Part shown: piece after piece, positions 44,854-55,661 of the stretch | How the letters are laid out: every line of letters starts with the position of its first letter | Numbering within the stretch: the first letter of the stretch is position 1 | Assembly (NCBI GenBank): GCA_963995525.1 | Contig: OZ023211.1 | Span: 53,886,347-53,950,346, forward strand | Length of the DNA stretch: 64,000 nucleotides | DNA from: Escarpia spicata | Lineage: Eukaryota > Annelida > Polychaeta > Sabellida > Siboglinidae | Direction of reading: 5' to 3' | Notes under the pieces: model-generated | What the model was told of the DNA's origin: nothing | Database searches by the model: none | The model's input: the letters and a program-made list of their open reading frames with translations, nothing else | Made by a program: the position numbers and the translations under genes

Positions 44854-45507
44854 TTGCCAGGTGCATGGCAGGACCCTCAGGTCCATCTGCTCACAGCAGC
44901 GAGTGGTAGGTCAAGTAGTAGCTACCACGATATCGTTGACTTTGCGTGTAAAGACACGGTGGAGGAGGAAGTTGTTGCGGGCACGCACGAGGGAAGGCAG
45001 ATTGTATTCAAATCCGGGGTTAAGCCTAAGCTAGATTCGCTAACTTTATCCCAGTGGTCCATTGCCAATCTGGCGATTCTGTATAAACTGTTGGGCGAGG
45101 GGAAGCTAGGTGAACAAGGCATGGTAGATTATTTATCTTATACCACTAAGATCTACCAGCTAACCCAGCGCTATGAGAATGTTTCGGTGTATTTCTACGA
45201 CAGGGAATACCGAAAAATGCAGGCCTGTCACAAATTTCGCTGGGGAACAGATGTCCCCCACTTCCACACTATGCAGTTAACGCCTCGTGCTCCTCGCAAC
45301 AATGGCAGGCCTCCACCTGCTAAACAAACACAACGCTCAGGCCCGGTCACGGCGGACGGAAGGCCGATTTGCAAGTTGTTTAACACGCACCGTGGCTGTG
45401 GCTTCACAGATTGCAAGTTTGTCCATGCTTGTTCATACAGAGTCTGTGGACAGACTCACTCCTCCACTATCCATTCACAAGGTCAGACCTATGCCTATCC
45501 GAGGTAG
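44854..45507 (+). CDS. DIRS-like element, gag-like protein, C-terminal part with CCCH finger
   Basis: 217 codons. It has a helical capsid-like region (YHDIVDF, LDSLTLSQWSIANLAILYKLL, MVDYLSYTTKIYQLTQRYE) followed by a basic Pro-rich linker and a Cys/His finger: ICKLFNTHRGCGFTDCKFVH, a C-x8-C-x5-C-x3-H pattern, then CGQTHSSTIH. This should bind nucleic acid in place of the CCHC knuckle of LTR elements. It lies in the frame +2 relative to the preceding gag frame. Confidence 0.7.
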   Translation: MPGAWQDPQVHLLTAASGRSSSSYHDIVDFACKDTVEEEVVAGTHEGRQIVFKSGVKPKLDSLTLSQWSIANLAILYKLLGEGKLGEQGMVDYLSYTTKIYQLTQRYENVSVYFYDREYRKMQACHKFRWGTDVPHFHTMQLTPRAPRNNGRPPPAKQTQRSGPVTADGRPICKLFNTHRGCGFTDCKFVHACSYRVCGQTHSSTIHSQGQTYAYPR

Positions 45508-45528
45508 GACATCCCTGCAGTGAACCCT

Positions 45529-47160
45529 ATGCCAGACCTAAATCTAGAGGCATGGCGAGTTGAGTTGCAGGATGATCCAGATAAAGACTTTTTGTTGGAA
45601 GGTGTAACTAATGGGTTTCATATGATCAATAGTGATGCGTTGGTTGTACCTGTGGAGGTTGATAATCATCATTCGGCATCACCAGGGAGTAAGTATTATG
45701 AATTAGTAAAACAGCAGGTTTTATCGGAGATATCGGATGGTAATTACATGGTATGTGACAGCAAACCAGACCTGGTAAGCCCACTGGGGGCCATCCCCAA
45801 ACCTGCAGGGGGTGTAAGGCTGATCCATGACTGTAGTCGCCCACTGGGGGCCATCCCCAAACCTGCAGGGGGTGTAAGGCTGATCCATGACTGTAGTCGC
45901 CCAGTCGGTGGCTCCTTGAATGATTATGCAGAATTGCAATCGTCACAAAAATTTCAAACTATCGATGATGCCACCTCCCTTATACAACCAGGTTATTACA
46001 TGGCAAAGGTTGATTTGAAATCCGCCTATCGTTCTGTAAGAATAAGTGAAGAAAGCCAGCAATTCACAGGGCTGAAATTTGCACAAGGCGGTCAGATTAT
46101 TTACATGCGTGACACTAAACTGTCTTTTGGGTCCAGACTGGCACCTGGGATATTTCATCGTTTGACACAGGCGGTTAAACGTATGATGGCCAGGCGGGGT
46201 TTTTCTGCAACTGTAGTATATCTCGATGATTTTTTCATATGTGCACCCACACTGGAAGAATGTATTACTGCACTAAACTTAGTTGGGCTGTTGCGATATT
46301 TAGGATTTGGTATAAACTGGAACAAGGTAGTCGATCCTGTTCAATGTATTACGTTCCTGGGAACTGAAATAGACACAAATAGTATGTGCAAACGTTTGTC
46401 GCAGGACAAATTAGTAGATCTTAGACTAGAATTGCAAGCTTTTGCAAAGCGTAAACGGGCAAGCAAGAGACAATTACAAAGCCTTGCAGGTAAATTAAAC
46501 TGGGCAGCGGGGGTCGTCTACGGCGGGAGACTTTTCCTCCGGCGAATTTTAGATGCGATTCGCCCTTTAATTACGGCAAGACATAAATGTGTACTCACAC
46601 CAGCGGTGCGGCTTGATATTCAGTGGTGGGCTGGATTCATGAATTCTTTTAATGGATCTTCCCTCATCTTGGACAATGTACCAAGTACAATTGTATATAC
46701 TGATGCATGTGACACCGCAGCAGGTGGTTACAGTGAATGTGATGGCGACTGGTTTTATTGTAACTGGTCAGTAGACTGCCCTGAGATTCAGGATGTGCAT
46801 ATTAATTTGAAAGAATTAGCTGCAGTGGTACTGGCGGCACAAAGATGGTGTCATTTGTGGGCCAATAAACGAGTGTTAGTTATGTCAGATAACAGCACTA
46901 CAGTGTCTTGTGTTAACCGGGGCACATCACGAAGCCCTCTCTTAATGACATATTTGAGGTATATGTTTTGGCTATCAGCTGTGTATAATTTCCGATTGAC
47001 AGCAATGCATGTTCCAGGGGAGGACAATGTTTTGGCGGACAACATTTATCGTCTACATGAACCTTACTTTAGGCATTATCTGAATATGTCGCTTGTTACT
47101 TCACCACTGGCTTGGCACATGTCATACAATGCGTTTGTTTATATCCTGGACAGGGTCTGA
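45529..47160 (+). CDS. DIRS-like element, reverse transcriptase-RNase H
   Basis: Frame open from 45520; first ATG at 45529. RT blocks: LGAIPKPAGGVRLIHDCSRP (duplicated by a 60-bp tandem repeat), MAKVDLKSAYRSVRI, LSFGSRLAPGIFHRL, the catalytic box VVYLDDFFI, and FLGTEIDT. RNase H: VYTDACDTAAGGY, INLKELAAVV, VMSDNSTTVSCVNRG and VPGEDNVLAD, with the Asp-Glu-Asp-Asp set in place. It ends 68 bases inside the recombinase frame. The tandem duplication inserts 20 residues in the fingers and would probably inactivate the enzyme if real. Confidence 0.88.
   Translation: MPDLNLEAWRVELQDDPDKDFLLEGVTNGFHMINSDALVVPVEVDNHHSASPGSKYYELVKQQVLSEISDGNYMVCDSKPDLVSPLGAIPKPAGGVRLIHDCSRPLGAIPKPAGGVRLIHDCSRPVGGSLNDYAELQSSQKFQTIDDATSLIQPGYYMAKVDLKSAYRSVRISEESQQFTGLKFAQGGQIIYMRDTKLSFGSRLAPGIFHRLTQAVKRMMARRGFSATVVYLDDFFICAPTLEECITALNLVGLLRYLGFGINWNKVVDPVQCITFLGTEIDTNSMCKRLSQDKLVDLRLELQAFAKRKRASKRQLQSLAGKLNWAAGVVYGGRLFLRRILDAIRPLITARHKCVLTPAVRLDIQWWAGFMNSFNGSSLILDNVPSTIVYTDACDTAAGGYSECDGDWFYCNWSVDCPEIQDVHINLKELAAVVLAAQRWCHLWANKRVLVMSDNSTTVSCVNRGTSRSPLLMTYLRYMFWLSAVYNFRLTAMHVPGEDNVLADNIYRLHEPYFRHYLNMSLVTSPLAWHMSYNAFVYILDRV
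45781..45900 (+). repeat. Exact 60-bp tandem duplication in the RT
   Basis: 45781-45840 and 45841-45900 are identical over 60 bases. This is an in-frame repeat of the first RT block in an otherwise normal protein. It is either a very recent duplication or an assembly error. Confidence 0.95.
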
Positions 47161-48225
47161 CTTCCTTGGCTCACTAGATGGAAAGGTCCGTTGGCTTCAA
47201 GGACAAGTATTTGCGCCCAGTACACGTCTTACATACGCGTCTCAACGCAAGTTGTATTTCCGTTTCTGTACTTTAGCAGACATATCTCCAGTGCCTTTGT
47301 CCCAAGAGAACGCCTGTCGTTATATAGCCTTTCTATCAGAGAAGCTAGCTTTCAGCTCCATTAAGCAGTACATAAATGTGGTACGTATGTTGCATCTGGA
47401 AGCAGGTCATGTCAATCCTTTTCTTAACTGCTGGCACATAGATGTGCTACTAAAAGGGACTAAGAGAATATTAGGGGTTTCTACTAAGCAAAAACTACCT
47501 ATTACACTAGGGATCCTTCGAAGGATGTTTAAGCTTGTCGATTTGTCTTCTCCGTTAGATGTAACGTTTTGGGCCTCTTGCCTAGTGGCCTTTTTCTCCT
47601 TTTTCCGGAAATCAAATCTCTTGATTAAAAATATGGAGTCCTTTAACCCGAAGCTACATTTGTGTCGCCGAGATGCTACTTTTTCCCAGGATGGGGTTAC
47701 ACTAGCGGTGCATTGGTCAAAAACCATCCAGTACCGGCAGCGCATTTTGCATATTCCACTGCCACGCGTCCCAGACTCCCCNNNNNNNNNNNNNNNNNNN
47801 NNNNNNNNNNNNNNNNNNNNNNNNNNNNNNNNNNNNNNNNNNNNNNNNNNNNNNNNNNNNNNNNNNNNNNNNNNNNNNNNNNNNNNNNNNNNNNNNNNNN
47901 NNNNNNNNNNNNNNNNNNNNNNNNNNNNNNNNNNNNNNNNNNNNNNNNNNNNNNNNNNNNNNNNNNNNNNNNNNNNNNNNNGCGTCCCAGACTCCCCCTT
48001 GTGTCCTTCACAGGCTCTTATTTTTTCTTTAAGGTTATGCAACTCTCCGGGGTGTGGCCCCTTGTTCACGTACCCTACACGTAATGGCTGGTTGCCACTG
48101 ACTGTCCAAGTCTTCCAGAGCAAACTTGTCACCTACCTGTCTTCGCTGGGGATAAATCCTTCGGATTATACGGGTCATAGTTTCAGGCGTGGGGGGGCTT
48201 CCTTTGCACTAGAAGAAGAAGAAGA
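47093..48225 (+). CDS. DIRS-like element, tyrosine recombinase, truncated
   Basis: The frame opens before the RT stop. An N-terminal SAM-like core-binding region (LYFRFCTLADISPVPLSQ, YIAFLSEKLAFSSIKQYI) is followed by the catalytic domain: FFRKSNLL with the first Arg, a spacer interrupted by 200 N, and HSFRRGGASFA with the His-x-x-Arg box. The nucleophilic Tyr is missing because the coding sequence runs into a GAAGAA tail of an oppositely oriented LINE at 48216. The poly-Glu ending of the frame is therefore not part of the recombinase. Confidence 0.82.
47782..47981. other. 200-N assembly gap with a repeated 16-bp edge
   Basis: GCGTCCCAGACTCCCC stands immediately before (47766-47781) and after (47982-47997) the gap. 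The recombinase frame is continuous if one 16-bp copy and the N run are ignored. The gap is probably artificial and close to zero length. Confidence 0.9.
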
Positions 48226-51200
48226 AATTTTTTATTTTATTTGACCCAGACAAAGTAGGGTCAGGAGACTCCTCTAAGACTATGGTAGTCGCTATCGAGG
48301 AGCCACCTTTTCCAATAAAACTTTAACTGAATCAATACATCACCTAATAAAATTCTTCCAGAAAAAGAATAAAAAAATAAATTTAAAAAAAACATAATAT
48401 GTGTGTAGTGTGAGCAAGCTTACATGATTGTTGTGTTTGTTTAGGCACTGTTTTGTATTGTATCAAGTTGACAGGTGGTTGTCAGTTCTTAATTTTGCAT
48501 ACATATGTAGCAGTTTTGCCTGGTGCATGTTACTTGATAGTTTTGTAAAAAATAAAGTTTAACATACTTGGCAAATCCTTGTGAACTGTGTGTACTAAGC
48601 TTTTCTTTGACAATATCAGGAATGTTATTTAGTAAAAGTGGCAAATTATGCCTAAGACATTTCTTAGCAAATTCATGTTTAATTTTATAAGTGTATATTT
48701 TATTCCTGACTCTTGTATCATGATTATGTACCTCATAGTTAAACATTATCCTCCAGTTTTGTAAATAAACTGGTAAGTCATTGTGTAAATATTTATAGTA
48801 AAATTTTTATTGTTGTAATTTAAAGATGTCATCTACTTTTAACAAGTTGAGTTTTTTGTGAAGTGGTTCTGTGTGGGAAGTATAATTACTTAAGGTAATA
48901 ATTCTCATGGCTTTTTTTTGAAGTTTTATTATTCTATTTGATTGAAAGCCCCACGCCATGATGCAATAATTAATGTGTGGCACTATTAAAGAATTATATA
49001 ATATTATTTTAATATGAAGAGGTAACACATGTTTCAATTTATTTAATACGCCAATTTTTTTAGAACAAGCATTTGCAATTTTTTCAGTGTGCTTTTTCCA
49101 GTTTAAATTTGTATCTATAATTAAACCCAAAAAATTTAATTCTTTGACTTGTTCAATATTTACATTGTCTATCTTCAGAGTAAGTGTCTGTATATTTTTC
49201 TTTGCCTTTTGAAATGTCATGTATTTCGATTTTGCTATGTTTAGCGATAATTTATTTATTTTGAGCCATTCATTTATTTTTAAAAGTTCTTCATTTATTA
49301 AAGATTCTAAATTTTCGTCATGTATGTTATCGCTGAAAGTGTTTAGTGTACTTGATAGAGTTGTATCATCAGCATAAATTATGAAATTAAACATTTTACT
49401 GGCTTTTGCAAAATCATTGATATATATGATGAATAACAGGGGTCCTAAGATTGAACCTTGTGGTACACCTGTTTTTATTGATAACATTTTTGATTTTGTA
49501 TTGTCAATTTCCGTATATTGTTTACGATTTGTTAGGTAACTGCTGAATAAGTTCAGGTTTGTTCCATGTATACCATAATATTTCAATTTGTCAATTAAAA
49601 TTAAATGGTCAATGGTATCAAAAACTTTGGAAAGATCTAGGTAAATATTAATGGGTATTTCATCCTTATCCAGTTTGGTTATTATTCTATCTATTAATTC
49701 TAGTGCTGCGTATTCAGTTGAATGTTTAGGTCGGAATCCATACTGATGGTCAAACAAAAGTCTTTTAAATAAGATAATAATTGGTCAAAAATAATTTTTT
49801 CAAGTACTTTTGAAATAGCTGGTAGAAGAGATATGGGTCTATAATTATTGAATACTGCTGGCTCACCTTTTTTATAAATCGGAATTACCTTAGCAATTTT
49901 TAATTTATCAGGGAATATTCCCGTGGTTAATACTTGATTTATTAATAAAGTTAAAGATTTGGTTAGTGCGGGTTCAAGCATTTTTAGCAGTTTGGTTGAG
50001 AGACCATCACATCCACAGCTACTTTTGTTGGGTAGATTAATTATTGTTTTCTTTATGGTATCTTCTTCAACGTATTTAAATGTAAAATTACAGTTTACTA
50101 TATTATTTAGATAATATGAATGATCATGAATGCCTTTGTATTTAATATCATTAGCCAGGTTACTACCTATATTGGTAAATAGTGTATTGAATTTATTTGC
50201 AATTTCTAGTTTGTCTGCCACAATAGAATCGGATTCTTTAAAATATTTTGGAAATGATTTATTAATTTTATGTTTGGACAGGATTTCATTTATGGTTTTC
50301 CAAGTGTTTTTTATATCAAATTTAAACTGATTAAAACATTTGTCAAAATATGATTGCTTTGCTTTGCGAAAACTTCTTTTCAAAATACTATTGTATGTTT
50401 TCAGATTAATCAATAATACGTCATATGCAGAAGATTCAGGGTTTGTGATTTTTAATTGTTTGTAAAGTTTGTCTCTGTATCGTATTGAGGTTAGCAAGCC
50501 TTGAGTTATCCATGTAGATTTTTTCTGTTTATATTTATTAAATTTCACTAATTTGCTAGTCATATATTTATTTTTAGCTTGATTTATTTCATTAATAATA
50601 ATGTTATAATTATGGTTTGGATCAGCATTTGAACTAGTATCTAATTTTTTATGTATTTCAGAAGAGATTATATCATTTCTGACTTTTAACATAGCCTCTG
50701 TATTTTGTACATTAATTTGTATAAATTTTGTAGTATGTTCCTCTTTTAGAGCAATGTTCATAAGCATAAAGTATGGTTGATGATCAGATAATTTTTTTAT
50801 TAATATTCCTGCTATACTTTGCAAAATATGCTTTGTTAAATGACAAAAAAAATTATCAATAAGTGTACCAGCATATGTTGTGAACCTCGTAGGAAGAGTA
50901 ATTTGGGGGAAGAGACTAAATGAGGTTAACATGTCAAAGAAAGTGCTACAGTGTTGTTGTTCGTTTATTTTTAACATATTTATATTGTAGTCCCCTGCAA
51001 GAATAAGGTTGTTGTTTTGATGATGTTGCATAGCTGATATGACCATTGTAAATTCATTTATAAATTCGTTATAGTTTTCAGTTAAAGGCCTTGGAGGTCG
51101 GTATATATTTCCTATAGTGACTGTCTGCGATAAGCCTCCTCCATTTATTTGTATTATTTGTCCCTCCCATTGCTCATACATATTTAATTTCATCTTTACT

Positions 51201-51490
51201 TCATAATTAAAGTGTTTATCTACATACATTAATAATCCCCCTTTGGTGCTGCAACTTTTTCCTTGGGATATAGTCATATCCATTTAATTGAATTAGTGAT
51301 AAGTCATCATTATCAGATATCCAGCTCTCTTGGAGACATATTATGCTAAATTTAAAATTTAGGGAAGACAGGTCATTTTACAAATGCCTCGAGCTCACTA
51401 AACTTTGCATTAATGGACTGTATATTTGAGCTTAGGATACTGAAATGTTTATTATTGTTTTGAACTAACAAATGAAATTTTTCAAAATCA
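48226..51490 (-). mobile_element. CR1-like LINE, nearly intact, endonuclease plus RT
   Basis: On the - strand: endonuclease start (ILSSNIQSINAKF, about 51440), ICLQESWISDNDD, GNIYRPP, LILAGDYNIN and SDHQPYF. Then the RT: PIYKKGEPAVFNNYRPISLL, a one-base frameshift near 49750, QYGFRPKHSTEYAALEL, IYLDLSKVFDTIDH, KTGVPQGSILGPLLFIIYIN, IIYADDTTLS, the thumb, one stop at about 48805, and a C-terminus to 48489. The 3' UTR ends in (TTC)n at 48216-48228. The 5' end is lost at the GA tract. The few lesions suggest a young insertion. Confidence 0.9.
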
Positions 51491-51496
51491 TAATAT

Positions 51497-51844
<348 letters not shown>

Positions 51845-51879
51845 AATTAAGAAAGGTCGGGCGACAAATATTGATGAAG

Positions 51880-53310
51880 TACGTGTGTAAATGCTGGTGG
51901 TGGTCGAACGTGTTGGAATCTGGTGGTGATTCCAGAGGAGTGGCGAACAGGGCTAATAGTTCCGGTATGGAAAAGAAAGGGAGACGTGCATGAACCAGGA
52001 AAATACAGAGGCATCACGTTGCTGAGCCACATGTTGAAGATGTTGGAGAGAATCCTAGATGGAAGGATAAGGACAATAGTGGAAGGAGAAATTGGAGATG
52101 AACAACAGGGCTTCAGAAGAGGAAGAGATACAGCTGATGGGATGTTTGCACTAAGGCAGCTGATCGAAAAGAAGTTAGAGGGACAAGAGAGTACGGCTGT
52201 GGATTTTAAAGACCTGGAGATAGCTTATGACACGGTACAGAGAGAGATGGCAATGGCGACACTGAGATGGATGGACGTCCCAGAGGCAGAGGTCAAGATG
52301 GTCGAAGGTACATGTGAAGAGACAAAGGGCAGAGTGGTGTGTGGACCTGGAATCTCAGAAGAATTCAAAGTGAACGTTAGCTTGAGACAGGTGAGTGCCC
52401 TGAGCCCACTACTGTTTATCGCAGTGATGGAACTGATAAGTAGGACCAGTATGAAAGATATTCTCCAGAAACTACTGTATGCAGACGATCTAGCGGTGAT
52501 AGCGGACGGGGAAAGGGATTTACAGGAGCAACTGATAGAGTGGAAGGATATATTCAGCAAACACGGACTGAAAGTGAATCTGGAGAAGACAGAGGTGTTG
52601 TGGGTTGGGCAACAAAGCAAGGGGTTAGAAATAAACCTGGAGGGCAAGAAACTAAAACAAAGAGACAGTTTTATATACCTGGGCGAAGCAGTATGTGGGG
52701 ATGGCTCCTCAGAGACAGAAATTCGCAGGAGAAAACAAGCAGGGGCGAAAGCATGGAGGAAAGTAGGTGTGATGGGAGACAAGCACATATCGCGAAAACT
52801 CAAGGGGTATTATGCATAATGTTGACACCAGCCTACCCGTATGGCTTAGAAACTATAGCAATGGCATAGAAACATCAGAGGAGGATACAAGTGTGCGAAA
52901 ACAACTGGGTCAGGAGAATTGCGGGGCTAAAGAAAATAGATAAGCGAAGAGTGGAAGAGCTGAGGGAGGATGTTGGTGTGAAAGAAAGTTCCAAGAAGAA
53001 GTTGGTGAGAAGTCAGTTGAACTGAGCGGGACACGTGGAGCGAATGGGACAAGAACGGTTGACAAAGAAAGCATATGCCCGGAGAGTAGAGGAAAAAGAA
53101 GACGAGGACGACCGAGACTGCGGTGGGAGGACTACGTGAAGAGAGACATGGAGGGGTGGAAAGGGGAATGAAGAAAAATACCACAAGACCGAGGAGAATG
53201 GAGAAGGGTGATAGAGAAAGTAGTGCAAGCGCAATGAGGAGGAAGAGAGAAAGAAGAAGAAAATGTCAACATATCCAAGCCAGCCTCACCCCTGAAGACA
53301 GGGAACGATG
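51880..53310 (+). mobile_element. RTE-like RT remnant
   Basis: Frame 51923-52819 carries an RT of the RTE-like type: IPEEWRTGLIVPVWKRKGD, YRGITLLSHMLKMLERIL, QQGFRRGRDTADGMFALRQL, DFKDLEIAYDTV (the normal first Asp block is altered), LRQVSALSPLLFI and the catalytic box LLYADDLAVI, then FIYLGEAVCGD. After 52819 frameshifts continue as YPYGLETIA, VCENNWVRRIAG and AGHVERMGQERLTKKA. The glycine normally found in the QG(S/D)ALSP block is Val here. 5'-truncated and dead. Confidence 0.82.
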
Positions 53311-53704
53311 ACAACAATAACATACATATTATAATATCCTCGAAACAAACCTAATAAGTTTATTACTTCTCTTAGACCTTATTTTGCCTTCTTCCCGAAC
53401 TAATTGTGGAACTTTGGTTCTTCGTCTGCTCGGCATGTAGTAGACCCTACCATCCGGTGTGCAGAAGAACAAAGTCTTCATTACTTGAATTGTGGTGTTT
53501 ATTTCTTCTGCTCGCCAGATGGTGCGGCGTTGGGAAGTGAGTAGATTAAGATGTGTTCAGAAGAAACACAAAACAATTTTATGTCAACTTGATGACCATT
53601 TGTTCACGAATATTAATAATACGAAAAATTTTGTCGTACAGAAATTCTCGCACTGAGAACATTATCATCTGATCACTAACAATATCGTTGCTCCTTATGT
53701 TGAC

Positions 53705-53912
53705 AGATCCAGCCGTTTGCCAGCCTCTTCCTGCATGTGTGAGCTACGTCATATGTCGTAGCTGCCTTTCTCCTCTTTGTGGTGGCACGGGGCGCTTTAC
53801 GGTGCCACCTTGTGTGCAGCGTACGCACGTTGCCGGAGGAGCCACCTTCGATTACCAGCGCTGGATCCAGGACTGTGGAGGCTTCTGGGCAGTGGATGAC
53901 CGGTCATCGTAG
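53705..53912 (+). CDS. Hypothetical Cys-rich ORF or exon
   Basis: Preceded by TTATGTTGACAG, a possible splice acceptor ending at 53705. The frame continues for about 68 codons with eight cysteines (VCQPLPACVSYVICRSC, LCGGTG, PPCVQ, DCGGFW) to a TAG. The local GC content is higher than its surroundings. No known domain is recognised and no partner exon was found, so it may be chance or a fragment. Confidence 0.25.
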
Positions 53913-55332
53913 CCTAGCAGTTATCCCTCCTCCCTACTGGTCTATTATAACGTAGACTTCATTTCACAACAGGACTTTGTTAATTTAGAACACAATTCTG
54001 CATCATATAACAATGTTATTTCAGAATATACATCTTGCAAAGTCGCCCACTAGTTTGTCAGTTGTCTCGCTAACACGTAGAGCCACAACAGGTTTTTCAT
54101 CACCAGCAATTATTTAACCTCAAACCCATACAGCCATGACCCAAACCAGTTTTTGGGGCCCCACAAGTATTTTGTTGGTGCCCCTGGGCAACGGCCCCGT
54201 CTACCCTGCCCTACATCCGGCTCTGCTCGTAGAACATAATGTGGCGCCATCTCCACCCATCCCCTCCATCCTCGATGATGGTTGAATACACTAACCCCCG
54301 CAAATATCTACGCAATGTACAGAAGTTCGCAGAATAAGTTATAATTCGTCCTATTGTGTGTGCGGTGCGTGCGTGCGTGTCTTCGGCTGTTGCAATTCTG
54401 ATCGTGTGCACCATGCGAGGGCCGCGTGTTCGCACCCCATATAAAAGAGCAACTGTAGGGAAAAAAACTTCCAATTATAGCACAGCAGTGCACGTTCGAT
54501 TAATTATTTAGAGTTCCCAAACAGTACAGATAACATCAGCCACGATTGCGCCAAATCCAAATCGCCACATTTTGAATGACTGAGATTATTTGATAACGGG
54601 CACCGGATAACTTTCACGTTACAAGACGATTAGATTGGTTCTCAGGCCACCGTGTGGCACCAATTGTATAAAGCCACCATTAGCCACACGAATTTCTACG
54701 CGTAATCTGCATCACATCTGCCACGTGAAAGTGCACGTAGTAATAATAAATAAGTCTGCATAGTGTTTCTATGGAAGGAATCGTGAAGGAGATGTCAAGA
54801 CTATGTACCGAGACTGGCACGTTACAATGCCACACCCTCCCCTGAATGTTTTTTTCTTTCGAAACACCTGTAATGTTTTGTGTAGCACACCGTAACTGTA
54901 TGTTATAACCGTTATATGCATCGTTGTTTTATATACATGACACACACATATATTATTATAAACTGCCTCCTTAATTATTAGCTCATCTTGAATCAGGTTC
55001 ATATTTTCTTTGATCAACAAATCGGGTAACTTGCTAAATTGAATACGGATAGCCTCAAGCGGACATCTAGCCAAATTTCGACCTGATCTAGTTGAACATT
55101 TTGAAGAAAAAAAAAATTTACACAAAATATGTTGGCATGTTGTAGTGGGTACTAAGATAGGTTTGGTTTTCTGCCAAAAAAATATAAAATGAGACAAGCG
55201 AAAAACTGAGTTAGGAAGCAACTTTAATAAGATGCTATCCACACTTTACAATTCTCAATACATATAACAAATTATGATTTCTCTGTATGGGTATGACCGT
55301 GTATTTTAATGCACCAAAAGACACAAATTGTA

Positions 55333-55437
55333 ATAGCAGGGGAAGCTACAGTCAAGTTGTACTTGGTTGTAATGTTACAATGCCAATAGTAGGGGAAGCT
55401 ACAGTCAAGTTGTACTTGGTTGTAATGTTACAATGCC
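55333..55437. repeat. 55-bp tandem duplication in the POLE2 3' region
   Basis: AGGGGAAGCTACAGTCAAGT and the following TGTACTTGGTTGTAATG, TTACAATGCCA occur twice in direct succession with one or two differences. Located about 140-240 bp downstream of the POLE2 stop codon. Confidence 0.9.
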
Positions 55438-55574
55438 AGGTACCAGTACCTGTAGATTCAAAAACACCTGTATAACATTTACCAACTGGGCAATAAATAT
55501 GTGACGTAATAACAACAGTCGATCAAGGTTAATTACAACATTCAGCCACTGATAATGGCAATCTTCAATCAGCA

Positions 55575-55661
55575 TCAGTCATCCACAATCTGGCTGTCTT
55601 CCACTTGCTTTCTGGATGGGAAATAAACCTTGAACGAAAAATCGCTCTTTGGCAGAGAACC
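55575..55661 (-). CDS. POLE2: POLE2 terminal exon
   Basis: Acceptor TAATTTTTCAG; encodes [28 protein letters not shown] and TGA at 55577-55575. The FSFKVYFP and VEDS motifs are the family's usual C-terminus. Confidence 0.95.
   Translation of the reverse strand, partial: GSLPKSDFSFKVYFPSRKQVEDSQIVDD

Larger units (their letters stand above)
44164..48225 (+). mobile_element. DIRS-like tyrosine-recombinase retrotransposon, 3'-truncated
   Basis: Gene order is gag (two frames), RT-RNase H, then tyrosine recombinase overlapping the RT frame, which is the DIRS/Ngaro-group layout. Higher GC at the 5' end sets it off from the AT-rich surroundings. The 5' leader (44164-44350) joins the LINE fragment without a visible terminal repeat. 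The 3' end is cut at 48225 inside the recombinase by the tail of another LINE. It contains a 60-bp tandem duplication and a 200-N gap. Confidence 0.85.
53311..55574. other. Region between the RTE remnant and POLE2, nothing firm
   Basis: Mostly unremarkable sequence with the POLE2 3' UTR at its right end. One Cys-rich + strand frame at 53705-53912 is listed separately. A CCCC-rich stretch at 54150-54230 has no recognised content. Confidence 0.4.

Noticed and set aside
48196..48244. Poly-Glu C-terminus of the tyrosine recombinase
   Set aside because: It is the GAAGAA tail of the oppositely oriented LINE, not recombinase sequence.
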